64,000 bases of DNA from NCBI RefSeq assembly GCF_033898505.1, contig NZ_JAXAFK010000004.1, positions 124,001 through 188,000 of the forward strand, given 5' to 3'. A program made the position numbers and the translations under genes. Below the pieces are notes generated by a model. That model ran no database searches, was not told the DNA's origin, and saw only the letters and a list, made by a program, of their open reading frames with translations. Position 1 is the stretch's first letter. Each line of letters opens with the position of its first letter. Source of the DNA: Pectobacterium carotovorum. Lineage in GTDB: Bacteria; Pseudomonadota; Gammaproteobacteria; Enterobacterales; Enterobacteriaceae. Positions 18,811 through 27,897 of this stretch are shown one piece after another.

Positions 18811-20493
18811 TTGTGTAAAACCCTTTCTTTTATAAGCCTTATTCTTTTGAGCCTCAGCAGCTCAGCCTTTGCCGCCACCGCCATCAGCCCAACGGATCGA
18901 GATGCGCTGGAACTCCAGCAAAAAGCATTACTGGAACAGGCCAAACAGCAGCGCTTATCGTTGGAAAACAGCACCACCTTAACAATACCGACAGTCACCG
19001 CCTTAACGGCAAAGGATACCGTCTGCTTCCCCATCCAACGCATTGTCTTTCACGATGCAGACGCCCTCTCGACGAAAGATCGAGCCACTATTCAGCAACG
19101 CTACCAAAATCGCTGCCTTGATTTAGCCACCATCCATAACATCGTAAAGGAAACCACCAACGCCTACCTGACTCGCGGCTTTGTCACCAGTCAGGCCTAT
19201 TTACAGGAGCAAAACCTCTCCGGCGGCACGCTCATCATCAGCGTCAGCGAGGGAAAGATAGAAGCCATTCGCATGGAAGGGGAAACGCCGCTTGCAATCA
19301 AGATGGCCTTCCCCGGGCTGGAAGGACGCATTCTCAATCTGCGCGATATCGAACAAGGGATGGAACAACTTAATCGCCTGCCTTCGCGGCAGGTTGCGAT
19401 TGATATTCAGCCGGGAAAACAAGCCGGAAGTTCGATTGTTTATCTAAAACGCACCACGCAATCCCGCCCTGTGACCTTGTCTCTCAGCACAGACAACAGC
19501 GGACAAAAAAGCACGGGCCGCGAACAGCTTTCCACTCATCTCACGCTCGATAACCCGCTGCGACTCGCTGACCGCTGGTGGCTCACCGCCAGCCGTGATA
19601 GCGCATTCAACCATCGCTACGGCAGCAAAGCCTTATCGGGCGGGATGTCCTTGCCTTATGGCTACTGGACGCTCGGCTATCAATACGCCTGGAACGACTT
19701 TTTCCAGCCGATCCCGATTGGCAGCAGCGCGTATCGCTATGAAGGCCAAAGCAATACCCACCGCCTAAACCTCAACAGAACGCTCTACCGGGATGGGAAG
19801 CAAAAGCTGGCGCTGGATAGCGCGCTTTCTCGTCGACGCACCGAGAACCGCATGGCAGGCGAACGCCTTGAAGTCAGCAGCCCTACGGTCAGCAGCGCCA
19901 GTATTGGACTCAGTTACAGCACCACGCTGGCAGGTGGATATTTTACGCTCAACCCGATGCTAAGCCACGGCTTGAGGAGTTGGGGTGCGACGGATGACAC
20001 AAAGGAAAACAGCGGCCTGCCACGCAGCGAGTTCCGTAAATTTAGCGTCAGCAGTAGCTATTTTTACCCGCTTTCCCCCTCGCTGACCTTCCTGACTTCC
20101 CTTTACGGCCAAACCACACCGGACAACCTGTATACCAGCGAACGCGTCTCGCTCGGCGGCGAGTATTCCGTGCGGGGCTTTAAGGAACAAACGCTGACCG
20201 GCAATCGGGGTTTCTACTGGCGTAACGAAGTGAACTGGCAAGTCGCCACGCTACCGCTTCTGGGTGATATCGCGCTCACAACAGCATTGGATAGCGGATG
20301 GATCGCCGGGAAAACCGGCAAAGTCGATGGCGGCAATATGACCGGTGCTTCCGTTGGTCTGTCCGCGTCTTCACGTTGGGTAAGCCAATCCGTGTCGCTC
20401 GGCATACCGCTGCATTTCCCGGACGATCTCCATCCCGATAACGCCGTCGTTTACTGGAACGTCTCCCTCCCCGTTACAGCACTTTTTGATTAA
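18811..20493 (+). CDS. cdiB: CdiB/ShlB-type two-partner secretion transporter (TpsB)
   Basis: Outer-membrane Omp85-type porin of 560 residues that exports and folds the exoprotein encoded just downstream. A signal peptide ends at about AFAAT (residue 21). A POTRA region follows, with CFPIQRIVFHDAD and GGTLIISVSEGKIEAI, and then a 16-strand barrel. The conserved loop-6 motif appears as VRGFKEQTLTGNRGFYWRNE. No ATG is usable: the nearest upstream ATG (in ACAATG...TAA) is followed at once by a stop. Translation probably begins at TTG 18811, or ATT 18808, behind AAGGA at 18795-18799. The non-ATG start may limit expression. The exoprotein gene starts 39 bases after the stop. Confidence 0.93.
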   Translation: MCKTLSFISLILLSLSSSAFAATAISPTDRDALELQQKALLEQAKQQRLSLENSTTLTIPTVTALTAKDTVCFPIQRIVFHDADALSTKDRATIQQRYQNRCLDLATIHNIVKETTNAYLTRGFVTSQAYLQEQNLSGGTLIISVSEGKIEAIRMEGETPLAIKMAFPGLEGRILNLRDIEQGMEQLNRLPSRQVAIDIQPGKQAGSSIVYLKRTTQSRPVTLSLSTDNSGQKSTGREQLSTHLTLDNPLRLADRWWLTASRDSAFNHRYGSKALSGGMSLPYGYWTLGYQYAWNDFFQPIPIGSSAYRYEGQSNTHRLNLNRTLYRDGKQKLALDSALSRRRTENRMAGERLEVSSPTVSSASIGLSYSTTLAGGYFTLNPMLSHGLRSWGATDDTKENSGLPRSEFRKFSVSSSYFYPLSPSLTFLTSLYGQTTPDNLYTSERVSLGGEYSVRGFKEQTLTGNRGFYWRNEVNWQVATLPLLGDIALTTALDSGWIAGKTGKVDGGNMTGASVGLSASSRWVSQSVSLGIPLHFPDDLHPDNAVVYWNVSLPVTALFD

Positions 20494-20532
20494 GTCATTG
20501 ATTCACAGCAAAAGGAAAACAAGGAAAGTCAC

Positions 20533-23500
20533 ATGGAAAAATTCAATAACCGCGCCACACGCGGGCTTAGCTACCTGCTGATCTATCTGACCGCAATTCA
20601 GCCCTTACACCCTGCATTCGCAGCGCTCACGCCAGACGGCCCACGTACGCAGGTCAACAACGCGGGTGCCGTCCCGGTCATCAATATCGCGACGCCAAAC
20701 GCAGCAGGCGTTTCTCACAACACCTATAAAGATTTCAGCGTCGGAACACCTGGTGTCGTGCTAAATAACAGTATTGCCGCAGGTCAATCGCAGTTGGCCG
20801 GACAGTTAAACGCTAACGCCAACCTCAATGGCAAAGCGGCCGATTTGATTATCAACGAGGTAACGGGCTCCACCCGCTCAGATCTGCAAGGAAAGATCGA
20901 AGTCTTCGGGAGTAAAGCCAACGTATTGATTGCCAACCCGAATGGCATTACCTGTGATGGATGTGGGTTCATCAACACACCTTCAGCCACGCTGACGACG
21001 GGTAAACCGGTGCTGGATCAGCAAGGCGCCCTGGAAGCGTTGGAAGTGAAAAAAGGCAGCATCACCATTGGTGGAAAAGGCCTGGACGGGTCAACAACAG
21101 ATTATGTCGATATCCTCAGCCGGGCAACTGAACTGAACGGCAAAATCAACGCAAAAAACCTGACGCTGACTCAAGGCAGCAATCGGGTCGATTTCAAAAC
21201 CGGCACGATCGCTCCTATCGCCGGAGAAGGTGCCAAACCACTACTGGCAGTCGACACCAAAGCGCTCGGCGGTATTTATGCAGAACGCATCCGGCTCGTG
21301 GCCACCGAGGATGGCGTTGGCGCGAACGTCGCTAACCTGACCAGCTCTCAGCAAGGCATTACGCTAGATAGCAAAGGTAAAATCCAGCTCGGTAATGTGC
21401 ACGCGAAAACCGACCTTAATCTGAATGCACAGCAGGTCGATATCGCCGCAGGCAATACGGTGAAAAGTGACCGAGATATCACGCTTACGAGTACCGTATT
21501 AAATAACCAAGGGAATATCATCGCGGGCGAAGATATGCGCCTGTTCAACGATAGCCTGACCAACACACAGGCCACCATTCAGGCCAACAACAGCCTGTGG
21601 ATTCAGAAAGACGCGACGGGAAACAAAGGCGTTAAGGTCGAAAACCGCTCGGGGACAATTAAAACCAATACCGGGGATTTGGTGATTCGGACAGGTTCAC
21701 TTAAAAACGTCAGAGATAAGATCGTTGTAAAAGAAAAGAAAGATTTAACTTACGCCAACCTTAATATTGAGAAGGAATTACCGCTTCGTGCACTTTCTGA
21801 TGCGACAACGTATATCCCATCTATTGCTAAAAAAGAGATTGAGGGGGAATTTACCACCTTAACACCTGAAGCTGAAATTCAGGGAGAAAGAAATCTCTAT
21901 ATTAATGCGACTCAACTAGAAAATAACGCCAGTAGTTTAAAATCTTTTGGTAATATATTTCTGACTGGGCAAACATTTTTAAATATTTCCCCCTTGTTCA
22001 AGCAAACGGAACATACAACGAACTTTCGTTCGGAAACCGCACAGGAGCAGGCTGTCAGACGCTCCAATACGTCACAATCCGCCAGTACAACCTTCCTTGA
22101 TGATGGCATGCCACTAATTCTTGCTTACTATAAAGTCAAAGATAAAGAGAGTGCCTTTAAGAGTGAACAACTGTTATCAGCAAAGGTACAGGCAACTGGG
22201 AATGTTGTTGCAGATTTTAAACAGGTTATTGACATATTCAGAAATAAAGAACCAACATCTCAAGCGCCATCAATATTTACATCATTGGAAAAAATAAACA
22301 TTAAAGGGAGAAATGTATTATTACAAGCTGGCTCGATGAATATTAATGGTACAATAGAATCTGATAGCGACACAAACTTGATATCACAAAGTTTGACAAA
22401 TATTAAAAACTCTCACGTTCTATCAAAAAAAAATGATATAAACATTAGCTCAGGGATATCTATATTATCGAGGACTTCATCATTAATAGCAAAAAACATA
22501 AGTATCACCAGTCGTGAAAGTGATATCGTATACGAAACTGATTCATCAACTCTATTTAGTGATTCCGGAAATCGCCAATATGCCTCACTCCAAGCTGAAG
22601 AGTCCCTTTCTCTAAATGCAGGAGGAAACATAAAGCTATCAGGAATTAACTTTAGCAATAACCAAAACACAGATTTTATTGCAGGAAAAGATATTAGCAT
22701 CACTAATTCCATTTATGATCTCGTTACCCACCAACGAGGAATAGAAACAACACAAGCCAATAATCAAAGAATATTTGATAATGCATTTTTAAAGCTAAAC
22801 AGCCTATTCTCAAACAGTAACATCCTTGCTAAGGCAAAAGGTAATCTTACTTTATCAGGTGTATCTCTTACTGCCGGAAAAGGTATTGATGTAGTTGCCA
22901 ATGGAATGGTAACCATTGACGCTAAAACCGTAGGTAACATCTACAACGAATTTTTGCCGTCTACACGTACACCGTCATTATCAAGCCGACTTAATACAGG
23001 TGGGGATTTACTGATAAACGCAGGAAATACAATTAATATTAAATCAGCAAATTTATCTGCCAACAACATTACTCTCCTCGCAGGTAACACGGTTTCATTA
23101 CTTTCAACGGCATATTCTGCGATTGCCGAACCAGATGAAGATAATAGAGATGACCGCCATGTTACTACTCAGATTAATGCACGAAGAAATCTTACTCTTG
23201 CCACAAACGGCGATCTTATTGCATCCGGCAGTTCATTAACATCAACAGGGGATATGACCTTAAGCAGCAATGGTAAAATGGAATTCAATGCACTACAGAA
23301 TCATTCAGTGCGAGAAGGTGATAAAGAGTTTAATGAATCGACAACACAACAAAATGTCGTGTTAAACAGCGGTGGTGTGCTGACGCTTTTATCCAACAGC
23401 AGCATCTTATTCCAAGCAACGAGTTTGGTTGCAAAAGGTGCAATGGATGTGGCCGCTAAAGGTGGATTCCTGTACGCACAAGCCATGGAGGAAACCAATC

Positions 23501-25833
23501 ACTATGAAAAAGAATCCAACAGTCGCACCTGGTATGGCAAAAAGAAAAAGGGTAAGCAGACTTACCATAATGTGAGCCAAAAGGTAACTGAGTTTACTGC
23601 CGGAAGCGATATCAACCTATTAAGTCGTGATGACAGTATCTATGAAGCCAGCATAATTGAAGCTGGCAAAAACGCTAAACTCACCAGCACTCAAGGCAAG
23701 GTCATCTTTAAGGCGGTAAAAAACACCACGTTTGAGCAGACTATCACCACATCGAAAGGCTTCTTCATTAAAAATTCCGATAGGGGATACACCAAGGACA
23801 CCTGGCTATTGCCATCTATCCATGCAGGTGGTCAGTTTACCGTTGACGCCGCAACAGGGGTTTCCGCTGCCGTAAAAACACGCAATGCTCAGTCACTGCA
23901 AAATGCATTACTGATTCTCAGCAATACTCCAGGGGCGACGTGGCTGAAAGGGTTAAATACCCGTAAAGATGTGCAATGGAACGCAGTACAGGATGCCTAT
24001 AGTAGTTGGAACCATACGACTCAGAGTTTAAACCCAGTGGTCGGTGCCGTGATTGCCATTGCCGTTGCGGCAGTTACCGCAGGAACGGGACTGGCAGCAG
24101 CGGCAGGTCAGTTGGCTGCTGGTGCTGTGGGAACAGGGGCCAGCGCGACAACAGTCGCTGTCGTAAGCGGCACAGCCTATTCAGGCATGACAGCACTGAC
24201 CTCGCAAGCGGCAGTCGCACTGGTTGATAACAAAGGCAACCTGTCTAAAACGCTTCAGACCATGAGCAGCAGCAATTCTGTTAAATCTCTGGTTACCTCA
24301 ATGGTAGTAGGTGGAGCTTTAGCAGGTTTCGATGAAGTCATGCAGTTTAGTCAGGCAACTAACGGCACAACCGTTATCGATCCCGCCAAGGCCAAGCTAC
24401 CCATGCTCAGCAACGGTGACTGGAGCAAGGTCGCACAACGCGTCGCCGGACAATCGGTTATCAGTTCCAGCCTCGGCACCGCGATTAACGGCGGTAGCTT
24501 TAAGGATAATTTCACCACAGCACTCCTGAGTAATATCGGCAGTCAGATCAATGCGGAAGGGGCGAAATTTATTGGGGATAACGGCACCATTCTTGGCGTA
24601 CCGGGCAAGACGCTCAGTCATGCCGTTGTCGCAGGCGTAGCAGCTGAAATCAGCGGTGGTAACGTCAAAGGCGCTGCGGCTGGTGCGCTGGCAGCAGAGC
24701 TGGCTGGCATAATCATTAACGATAACCTCGTAAAATCAGAAGGATGGCAAGAAAAACAGGCTCAAATCAGCCGTTTTGCAGGCGCAGTTATGGGTGCCGT
24801 TGCCACAGGCAAAGCCAGTGGCGTAAATAGCGGCGCCAGCGCCGCTGAAATCGTTGAACGCTTTAATCGGCAATTACACCTTGATGAAATGCAGGCCATT
24901 AAAGAACTTGCCAAAGGTGATAATGAAAAGGAATTGCGCCTGTTGGCAGCATCCTGCCGCAAAGTTAACTGTGTGGCACAGGAATCATTAGATTCTGCCG
25001 AACGCCAGCAATATGAAATGTTAATGGCAATGTACCCCACAACGCGCGAAGAAGATGGAATACTCGCCAATTATTGGGTGCAAAAAGATCGGCAACGTAC
25101 AAGCAATTATCCGCTTTATGTTGGCTATGACATGGAACAGTTGTTTACCTATACCACAGGCGACAGCATTTCTGATGGTCAGATGTTTGCCAGAAACCAA
25201 TGGATTGAAAATTTTAGCCAGATGACAGGCTGGTCTAAGGACACAGTAGAAACCTTAGGCTTTGGTATTTCGATAGCGAGTACATTCGCGGGCATGGGCA
25301 AGGCAGGCGTAGGTAATCAGTACCTGTCAAAAAGCCTCGTGACACCAACCGCAGGCTGGAAAAGTTATCTGGTTAATGAGAAGACCATACAACAAGCGGC
25401 TGGTTTTAGGCAGCAGATTATAGATTTGAGAGCACCATTATCTCGCAATCCTAGAACTAGTGGAAATGTAGCTATCGCAGAAATTAATATACCAGGGATG
25501 CCGAAAACCTTAGCGGGGCATAGCCGTATAGACAAAGCTGAGCAAGGTTTTGTCGGCTCAGGAAAACAGAATTTCACCTATCAGGTGATAGAGAACAGTG
25601 AGGGCACAAAAATATCTAGAAATACTGATTCAGAATACAAAATACTAGATAATTTAGCCGATAGATTAGGAAGCAATATCTCAGCAAAAGGCAGTGTAAC
25701 CATATTCACAGAACGGGCAGCCTGTGAAAGTTGTTTAGGTGTTATTGAACAGTTTCAGAAAAAGTATCCTAATATAGAAATACATGTATTGGATAACAAT
25801 GATGTTATATTGAAACCAAGGGGAAGAAAGTGA
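20533..25833 (+). CDS. cdiA: CdiA-like contact-dependent exoprotein with deaminase-type toxin tail
   Basis: Secreted TpsA exoprotein of 1766 residues, short for CdiA proteins (often above 3000). A signal peptide ends at PAFAAL. The TPS secretion domain follows, with NPNGI at 135-139 and CDGCGF just after. A filamentous region (about 270-1100) contains a markedly AT-rich stretch at roughly 21,700-23,400. A DUF637-like haemagglutinin segment lies at about 1115-1340. The C-terminal toxin reads as a zinc-dependent nucleotide-deaminase fold: DSE at 1699-1701 as the [H/D]xE motif, and C1731-E-S-C1734 as CxxC, followed by VIEQFQKKYPNIEIHVLD. This resembles the BURPS668_1122/toxin-deaminase group. 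The start of the overlapping immunity gene lies inside the stop context. The tail from about residue 1575 is duplicated twice downstream. Confidence 0.85.
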   Translation: MEKFNNRATRGLSYLLIYLTAIQPLHPAFAALTPDGPRTQVNNAGAVPVINIATPNAAGVSHNTYKDFSVGTPGVVLNNSIAAGQSQLAGQLNANANLNGKAADLIINEVTGSTRSDLQGKIEVFGSKANVLIANPNGITCDGCGFINTPSATLTTGKPVLDQQGALEALEVKKGSITIGGKGLDGSTTDYVDILSRATELNGKINAKNLTLTQGSNRVDFKTGTIAPIAGEGAKPLLAVDTKALGGIYAERIRLVATEDGVGANVANLTSSQQGITLDSKGKIQLGNVHAKTDLNLNAQQVDIAAGNTVKSDRDITLTSTVLNNQGNIIAGEDMRLFNDSLTNTQATIQANNSLWIQKDATGNKGVKVENRSGTIKTNTGDLVIRTGSLKNVRDKIVVKEKKDLTYANLNIEKELPLRALSDATTYIPSIAKKEIEGEFTTLTPEAEIQGERNLYINATQLENNASSLKSFGNIFLTGQTFLNISPLFKQTEHTTNFRSETAQEQAVRRSNTSQSASTTFLDDGMPLILAYYKVKDKESAFKSEQLLSAKVQATGNVVADFKQVIDIFRNKEPTSQAPSIFTSLEKINIKGRNVLLQAGSMNINGTIESDSDTNLISQSLTNIKNSHVLSKKNDINISSGISILSRTSSLIAKNISITSRESDIVYETDSSTLFSDSGNRQYASLQAEESLSLNAGGNIKLSGINFSNNQNTDFIAGKDISITNSIYDLVTHQRGIETTQANNQRIFDNAFLKLNSLFSNSNILAKAKGNLTLSGVSLTAGKGIDVVANGMVTIDAKTVGNIYNEFLPSTRTPSLSSRLNTGGDLLINAGNTINIKSANLSANNITLLAGNTVSLLSTAYSAIAEPDEDNRDDRHVTTQINARRNLTLATNGDLIASGSSLTSTGDMTLSSNGKMEFNALQNHSVREGDKEFNESTTQQNVVLNSGGVLTLLSNSSILFQATSLVAKGAMDVAAKGGFLYAQAMEETNHYEKESNSRTWYGKKKKGKQTYHNVSQKVTEFTAGSDINLLSRDDSIYEASIIEAGKNAKLTSTQGKVIFKAVKNTTFEQTITTSKGFFIKNSDRGYTKDTWLLPSIHAGGQFTVDAATGVSAAVKTRNAQSLQNALLILSNTPGATWLKGLNTRKDVQWNAVQDAYSSWNHTTQSLNPVVGAVIAIAVAAVTAGTGLAAAAGQLAAGAVGTGASATTVAVVSGTAYSGMTALTSQAAVALVDNKGNLSKTLQTMSSSNSVKSLVTSMVVGGALAGFDEVMQFSQATNGTTVIDPAKAKLPMLSNGDWSKVAQRVAGQSVISSSLGTAINGGSFKDNFTTALLSNIGSQINAEGAKFIGDNGTILGVPGKTLSHAVVAGVAAEISGGNVKGAAAGALAAELAGIIINDNLVKSEGWQEKQAQISRFAGAVMGAVATGKASGVNSGASAAEIVERFNRQLHLDEMQAIKELAKGDNEKELRLLAASCRKVNCVAQESLDSAERQQYEMLMAMYPTTREEDGILANYWVQKDRQRTSNYPLYVGYDMEQLFTYTTGDSISDGQMFARNQWIENFSQMTGWSKDTVETLGFGISIASTFAGMGKAGVGNQYLSKSLVTPTAGWKSYLVNEKTIQQAAGFRQQIIDLRAPLSRNPRTSGNVAIAEINIPGMPKTLAGHSRIDKAEQGFVGSGKQNFTYQVIENSEGTKISRNTDSEYKILDNLADRLGSNISAKGSVTIFTERAACESCLGVIEQFQKKYPNIEIHVLDNNDVILKPRGRK

Positions 25834-26213
25834 ACGAGGAACGTATTAGCTATAATGAGATTAGAGAAAGTTTTTTAGAGTGCTATTACATATATTGCAG
25901 ACACAAAATTCACTCTTACAATATGACTGGCAATGTATGGGTTGAAAATGAATCGGAAGGTGGCTATGCCTATGATCAAGCAGAGGGAGCTTATGATTTC
26001 CCCACTGAAAATTTGATGCTTGAGGTCTTATCTTTAATTATGATTGCAGGAAGAGGGCCAGAAAGAGCAGAAAAATACCATAGAGAGATGATAGAAAAAA
26101 TTCTCGCTGAACATCCTCTGGAACAGGTGTTAGAGGAGATCACCGAGGAGGAAAGATCAGATCTTCTCTATGATATGTCTTTATTAGGATTAATTGATAA
26201 AAAATCAGAATAG
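25830..26213 (+). CDS. cdiI: Immunity protein for the CdiA deaminase tail (copy 1)
   Basis: 127-residue acidic, probably all-helical cytoplasmic protein. It begins with GTG overlapping the cdiA stop by 4 bases, the usual toxin/immunity coupling. No named family is recognised. Shared features across five paralogues in this window are a Cys-rich patch (here CYYIYCRHK), ENLMLEVLSLI, an AGRGPE turn, and a LLYDMSLLGLIDKK ending. It is expected to bind and block the deaminase domain. Its second half (from about 25990) is nearly identical in DNA to copy 3 (27894-28277), while the first half differs, so specificity probably lies in the first 60 residues. Confidence 0.8.
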   Translation: MNEERISYNEIRESFLECYYIYCRHKIHSYNMTGNVWVENESEGGYAYDQAEGAYDFPTENLMLEVLSLIMIAGRGPERAEKYHREMIEKILAEHPLEQVLEEITEEERSDLLYDMSLLGLIDKKSE

Positions 26214-26223
26214 ATCAGACAGA

Positions 26224-26241
26224 GCGGCCCTTGTGGGTCGC
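26224..26241 (+). terminator. Terminator-like hairpin after immunity copy 1
   Basis: GCGGCCC-TTGT-GGGTCGC stem (one G-T wobble), followed by a second small hairpin GCCTCA-TCT-TGAGGC at 26261-26275. The same pair recurs at 27259-27276 as part of a repeated linker. The hairpin alone recurs after immunity copies 3 and 4. Confidence 0.65.
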
Positions 26242-26282
26242 TACTAGCAAAAATTAATAGGCCTCATCTTGAGGCTAAATAA

Positions 26283-26868
26283 ACTTTAGGTTTTGGTATT
26301 TCGATAGCGAGTACATTCGCGGGCATAGGCAAGGCAAGCGTCGGTAATCAGTACCTGTCAAAAAACCTCGTGACGCCAACCGTAGGCTGGAAAAGTTATC
26401 TGATTAATGAGAAGACCATACAACAAACGGCAGATTTTAGGCAGCAGGTGCTGGACGCAAGAGCACCATTTTCACGTGACATAAGAACCTCAGGTAATGT
26501 GGCCATGGCACAAATTGATATACCCGACATGCCAAAATCCATGGCGGCACACAGTCAGATTGACATTGGGGAAAAAAGTTTTTGTAGGAAAAGGTAGTCA
26601 GAGCAACTTTACTCATATGATTTTGCCAAATAAGGCGGGAGATAAAATATCAAGAAACTCTGATTCAGAATACAAGATATTGGACAATCTAGCTGACAAA
26701 TTAGGAAAAAACACAGATGCTAAAGGGACAGTGACAATCTTCACAGAGCTAGCTGCGTGCGAAAGCTGCCTAGGCGTAGTGGATCAGTTTCAGAAAAAAT
26801 ATCCGAATATCAAAATAGAAGTCCTCGATAACAATGATGTAATGCTTATCCCTCGGAGAAAAAATTAA
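26283..26868 (+). pseudogene. Displaced CdiA toxin tail 1, frameshifted
   Basis: Copy of the cdiA 3' end that starts at the codon for TLGFGISIASTF, just after an in-frame TAA in the linker. It has no secretion domain. From the GTG at 26370 one frame gives MTPTVGWKSYLINEK and continues to HSQIDIGEKSF, then stops at 26597. The toxin motifs (DSEYKILDN, TELAACESCLG, YPNIKIEVLD) lie in the next frame to 26868. The break falls in the run A6-G-T5 near 26573-26582; removing one base restores the family reading FVGKG. So it is a one-base insertion in homopolymers: real decay, phase variation or a sequencing error. Both deaminase motifs survive in the second frame. The cognate immunity gene overlaps its stop by one base (TAATG). 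Confidence 0.82.
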
Positions 26869-27248
26869 TGGAAGACCGCATAACGTATTATGAATTAAAA
26901 GCTGAATTTTTAGACTGTTTTTACAGCTGCTGTAGAAGCAAATTAGATACATACAAAAAAACCGGAGAAAAATGGGGATATAATGGCGAAGAAATAGCTT
27001 ATGCTTACTATCAATATGAAAATGCATTCGAACGGCCTATAGAAAACCTCATGCTTAATGTACTCACACTAATACTTAAAGCAGGTAGAGGACTGAAAGA
27101 TGTAGAGTCTAACCTACGAAAATTCATTACTGATATACTTACGGAAAACTCTCTGGAAGAACTGATTAAAGATATTGGCGAAGATGAGAAGAAAGACTTA
27201 CTTTATGACATGCAACTACTAGGATTGATTGAGAAAAAACCTAAATAA
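26868..27248 (+). CDS. Immunity paralogue 2 (pairs with displaced tail 1)
   Basis: 126-residue protein of the same unnamed family as copy 1: CFYSCCRSK patch, ENLMLNVLTLIL, AGRGLKD and LLYDMQLLGLIEKK. It begins in the TAATG junction with the displaced tail, keeping the toxin/immunity pairing. The last 40 or so codons are almost identical in DNA to paralogue 4 (28384-28770) but not to copies 1 and 3. The array therefore has two alternative 3' halves. It is presumably protective against the deaminase variant of tail 1. Confidence 0.75.
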   Translation: MEDRITYYELKAEFLDCFYSCCRSKLDTYKKTGEKWGYNGEEIAYAYYQYENAFERPIENLMLNVLTLILKAGRGLKDVESNLRKFITDILTENSLEELIKDIGEDEKKDLLYDMQLLGLIEKKPK

Positions 27249-27258
27249 TTCAGGCAGA

Positions 27259-27276
27259 GCGGCCCTTGTGGGCCGC
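27259..27276 (+). terminator. Terminator hairpin after immunity paralogue 2
   Basis: Perfect 7-bp GCGGCCC/GGGCCGC stem with TTGT loop, followed by the same small GCCTCA hairpin as after copy 1. The linker 27248-27324 repeats 26214-26290 almost base for base. Confidence 0.65.
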
Positions 27277-27402
27277 TACTAGCAAAAATTAATAGGCCTC
27301 ATCTTGAGGCTAAATAAACCTTAGGTTTTGGTATTTCGATAGCGAGTACATTCGCGGGCATCGGGAAGGCAGGCGTCGGTTCAGTACCTGTCAAAAAGCC
27401 TC

Positions 27403-27897
27403 ATGACGCCAACCGCAGGCTGGAAAAGTTATCTGGTTAATGAAAAAACCATACAGCAAGCGGCAGGTTTTAGGCAGCAGATTATAGATTTGAGAGCACC
27501 ATTATCCAGAGATTACAGAACAAAGGGTAATGTGGCAGTTGCCGAAATCAATATCCCAGGTATGCCAAAAACGCTGGCCGGACATAGCCGTATAGAAAAA
27601 GCGGAAAATGGTTTTGTAGGAGATGGTAAGCAGAATTTTCAATTTAAAGAGTTACCTAATAAGCAAGGAGTCGGTGTTGATAGAAACATCGACTCAGAAT
27701 ACAAAATATTAGATAATCTAGATGACAAGTTGGGAAATAATACTCTCGCAAAAGGTAGTGTAACAATATTTACAGAGCGGGCAGCTTGTGAGAGTTGTTT
27801 GGGTGTTGTTGACCAATTCCAGAAAATGTATCCAAATATAAAATTAGAATTGCTAGACAATAATGATGTCGTACTGAAACCAGGAAAAATAAAATGA
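27403..27897 (+). CDS. Displaced CdiA toxin tail 2, intact deaminase-type domain
   Basis: 164-residue open frame equal to the last part of CdiA with no secretion domain. Upstream (27318-27402) a remnant of the cdiA body is present, but two bases are missing relative to the parent (GGTTCAG for GGTAATCAG), so that part is out of frame. The parent GTG codon is ATG here, giving a possible independent start, MTPTAGWKSYLVNEK, though no good ribosome-binding site precedes it. The catalytic signature is complete: HSRIEKAENGF, DSEYKILDN, TERAACESCLGVVDQF and YPNIKLELLDNND. It overlaps the following immunity gene by 4 bases. It may be a silent cassette, or a cytoplasmic protein held in check by its immunity partner. 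Confidence 0.8.
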   Translation: MTPTAGWKSYLVNEKTIQQAAGFRQQIIDLRAPLSRDYRTKGNVAVAEINIPGMPKTLAGHSRIEKAENGFVGDGKQNFQFKELPNKQGVGVDRNIDSEYKILDNLDDKLGNNTLAKGSVTIFTERAACESCLGVVDQFQKMYPNIKLELLDNNDVVLKPGKIK

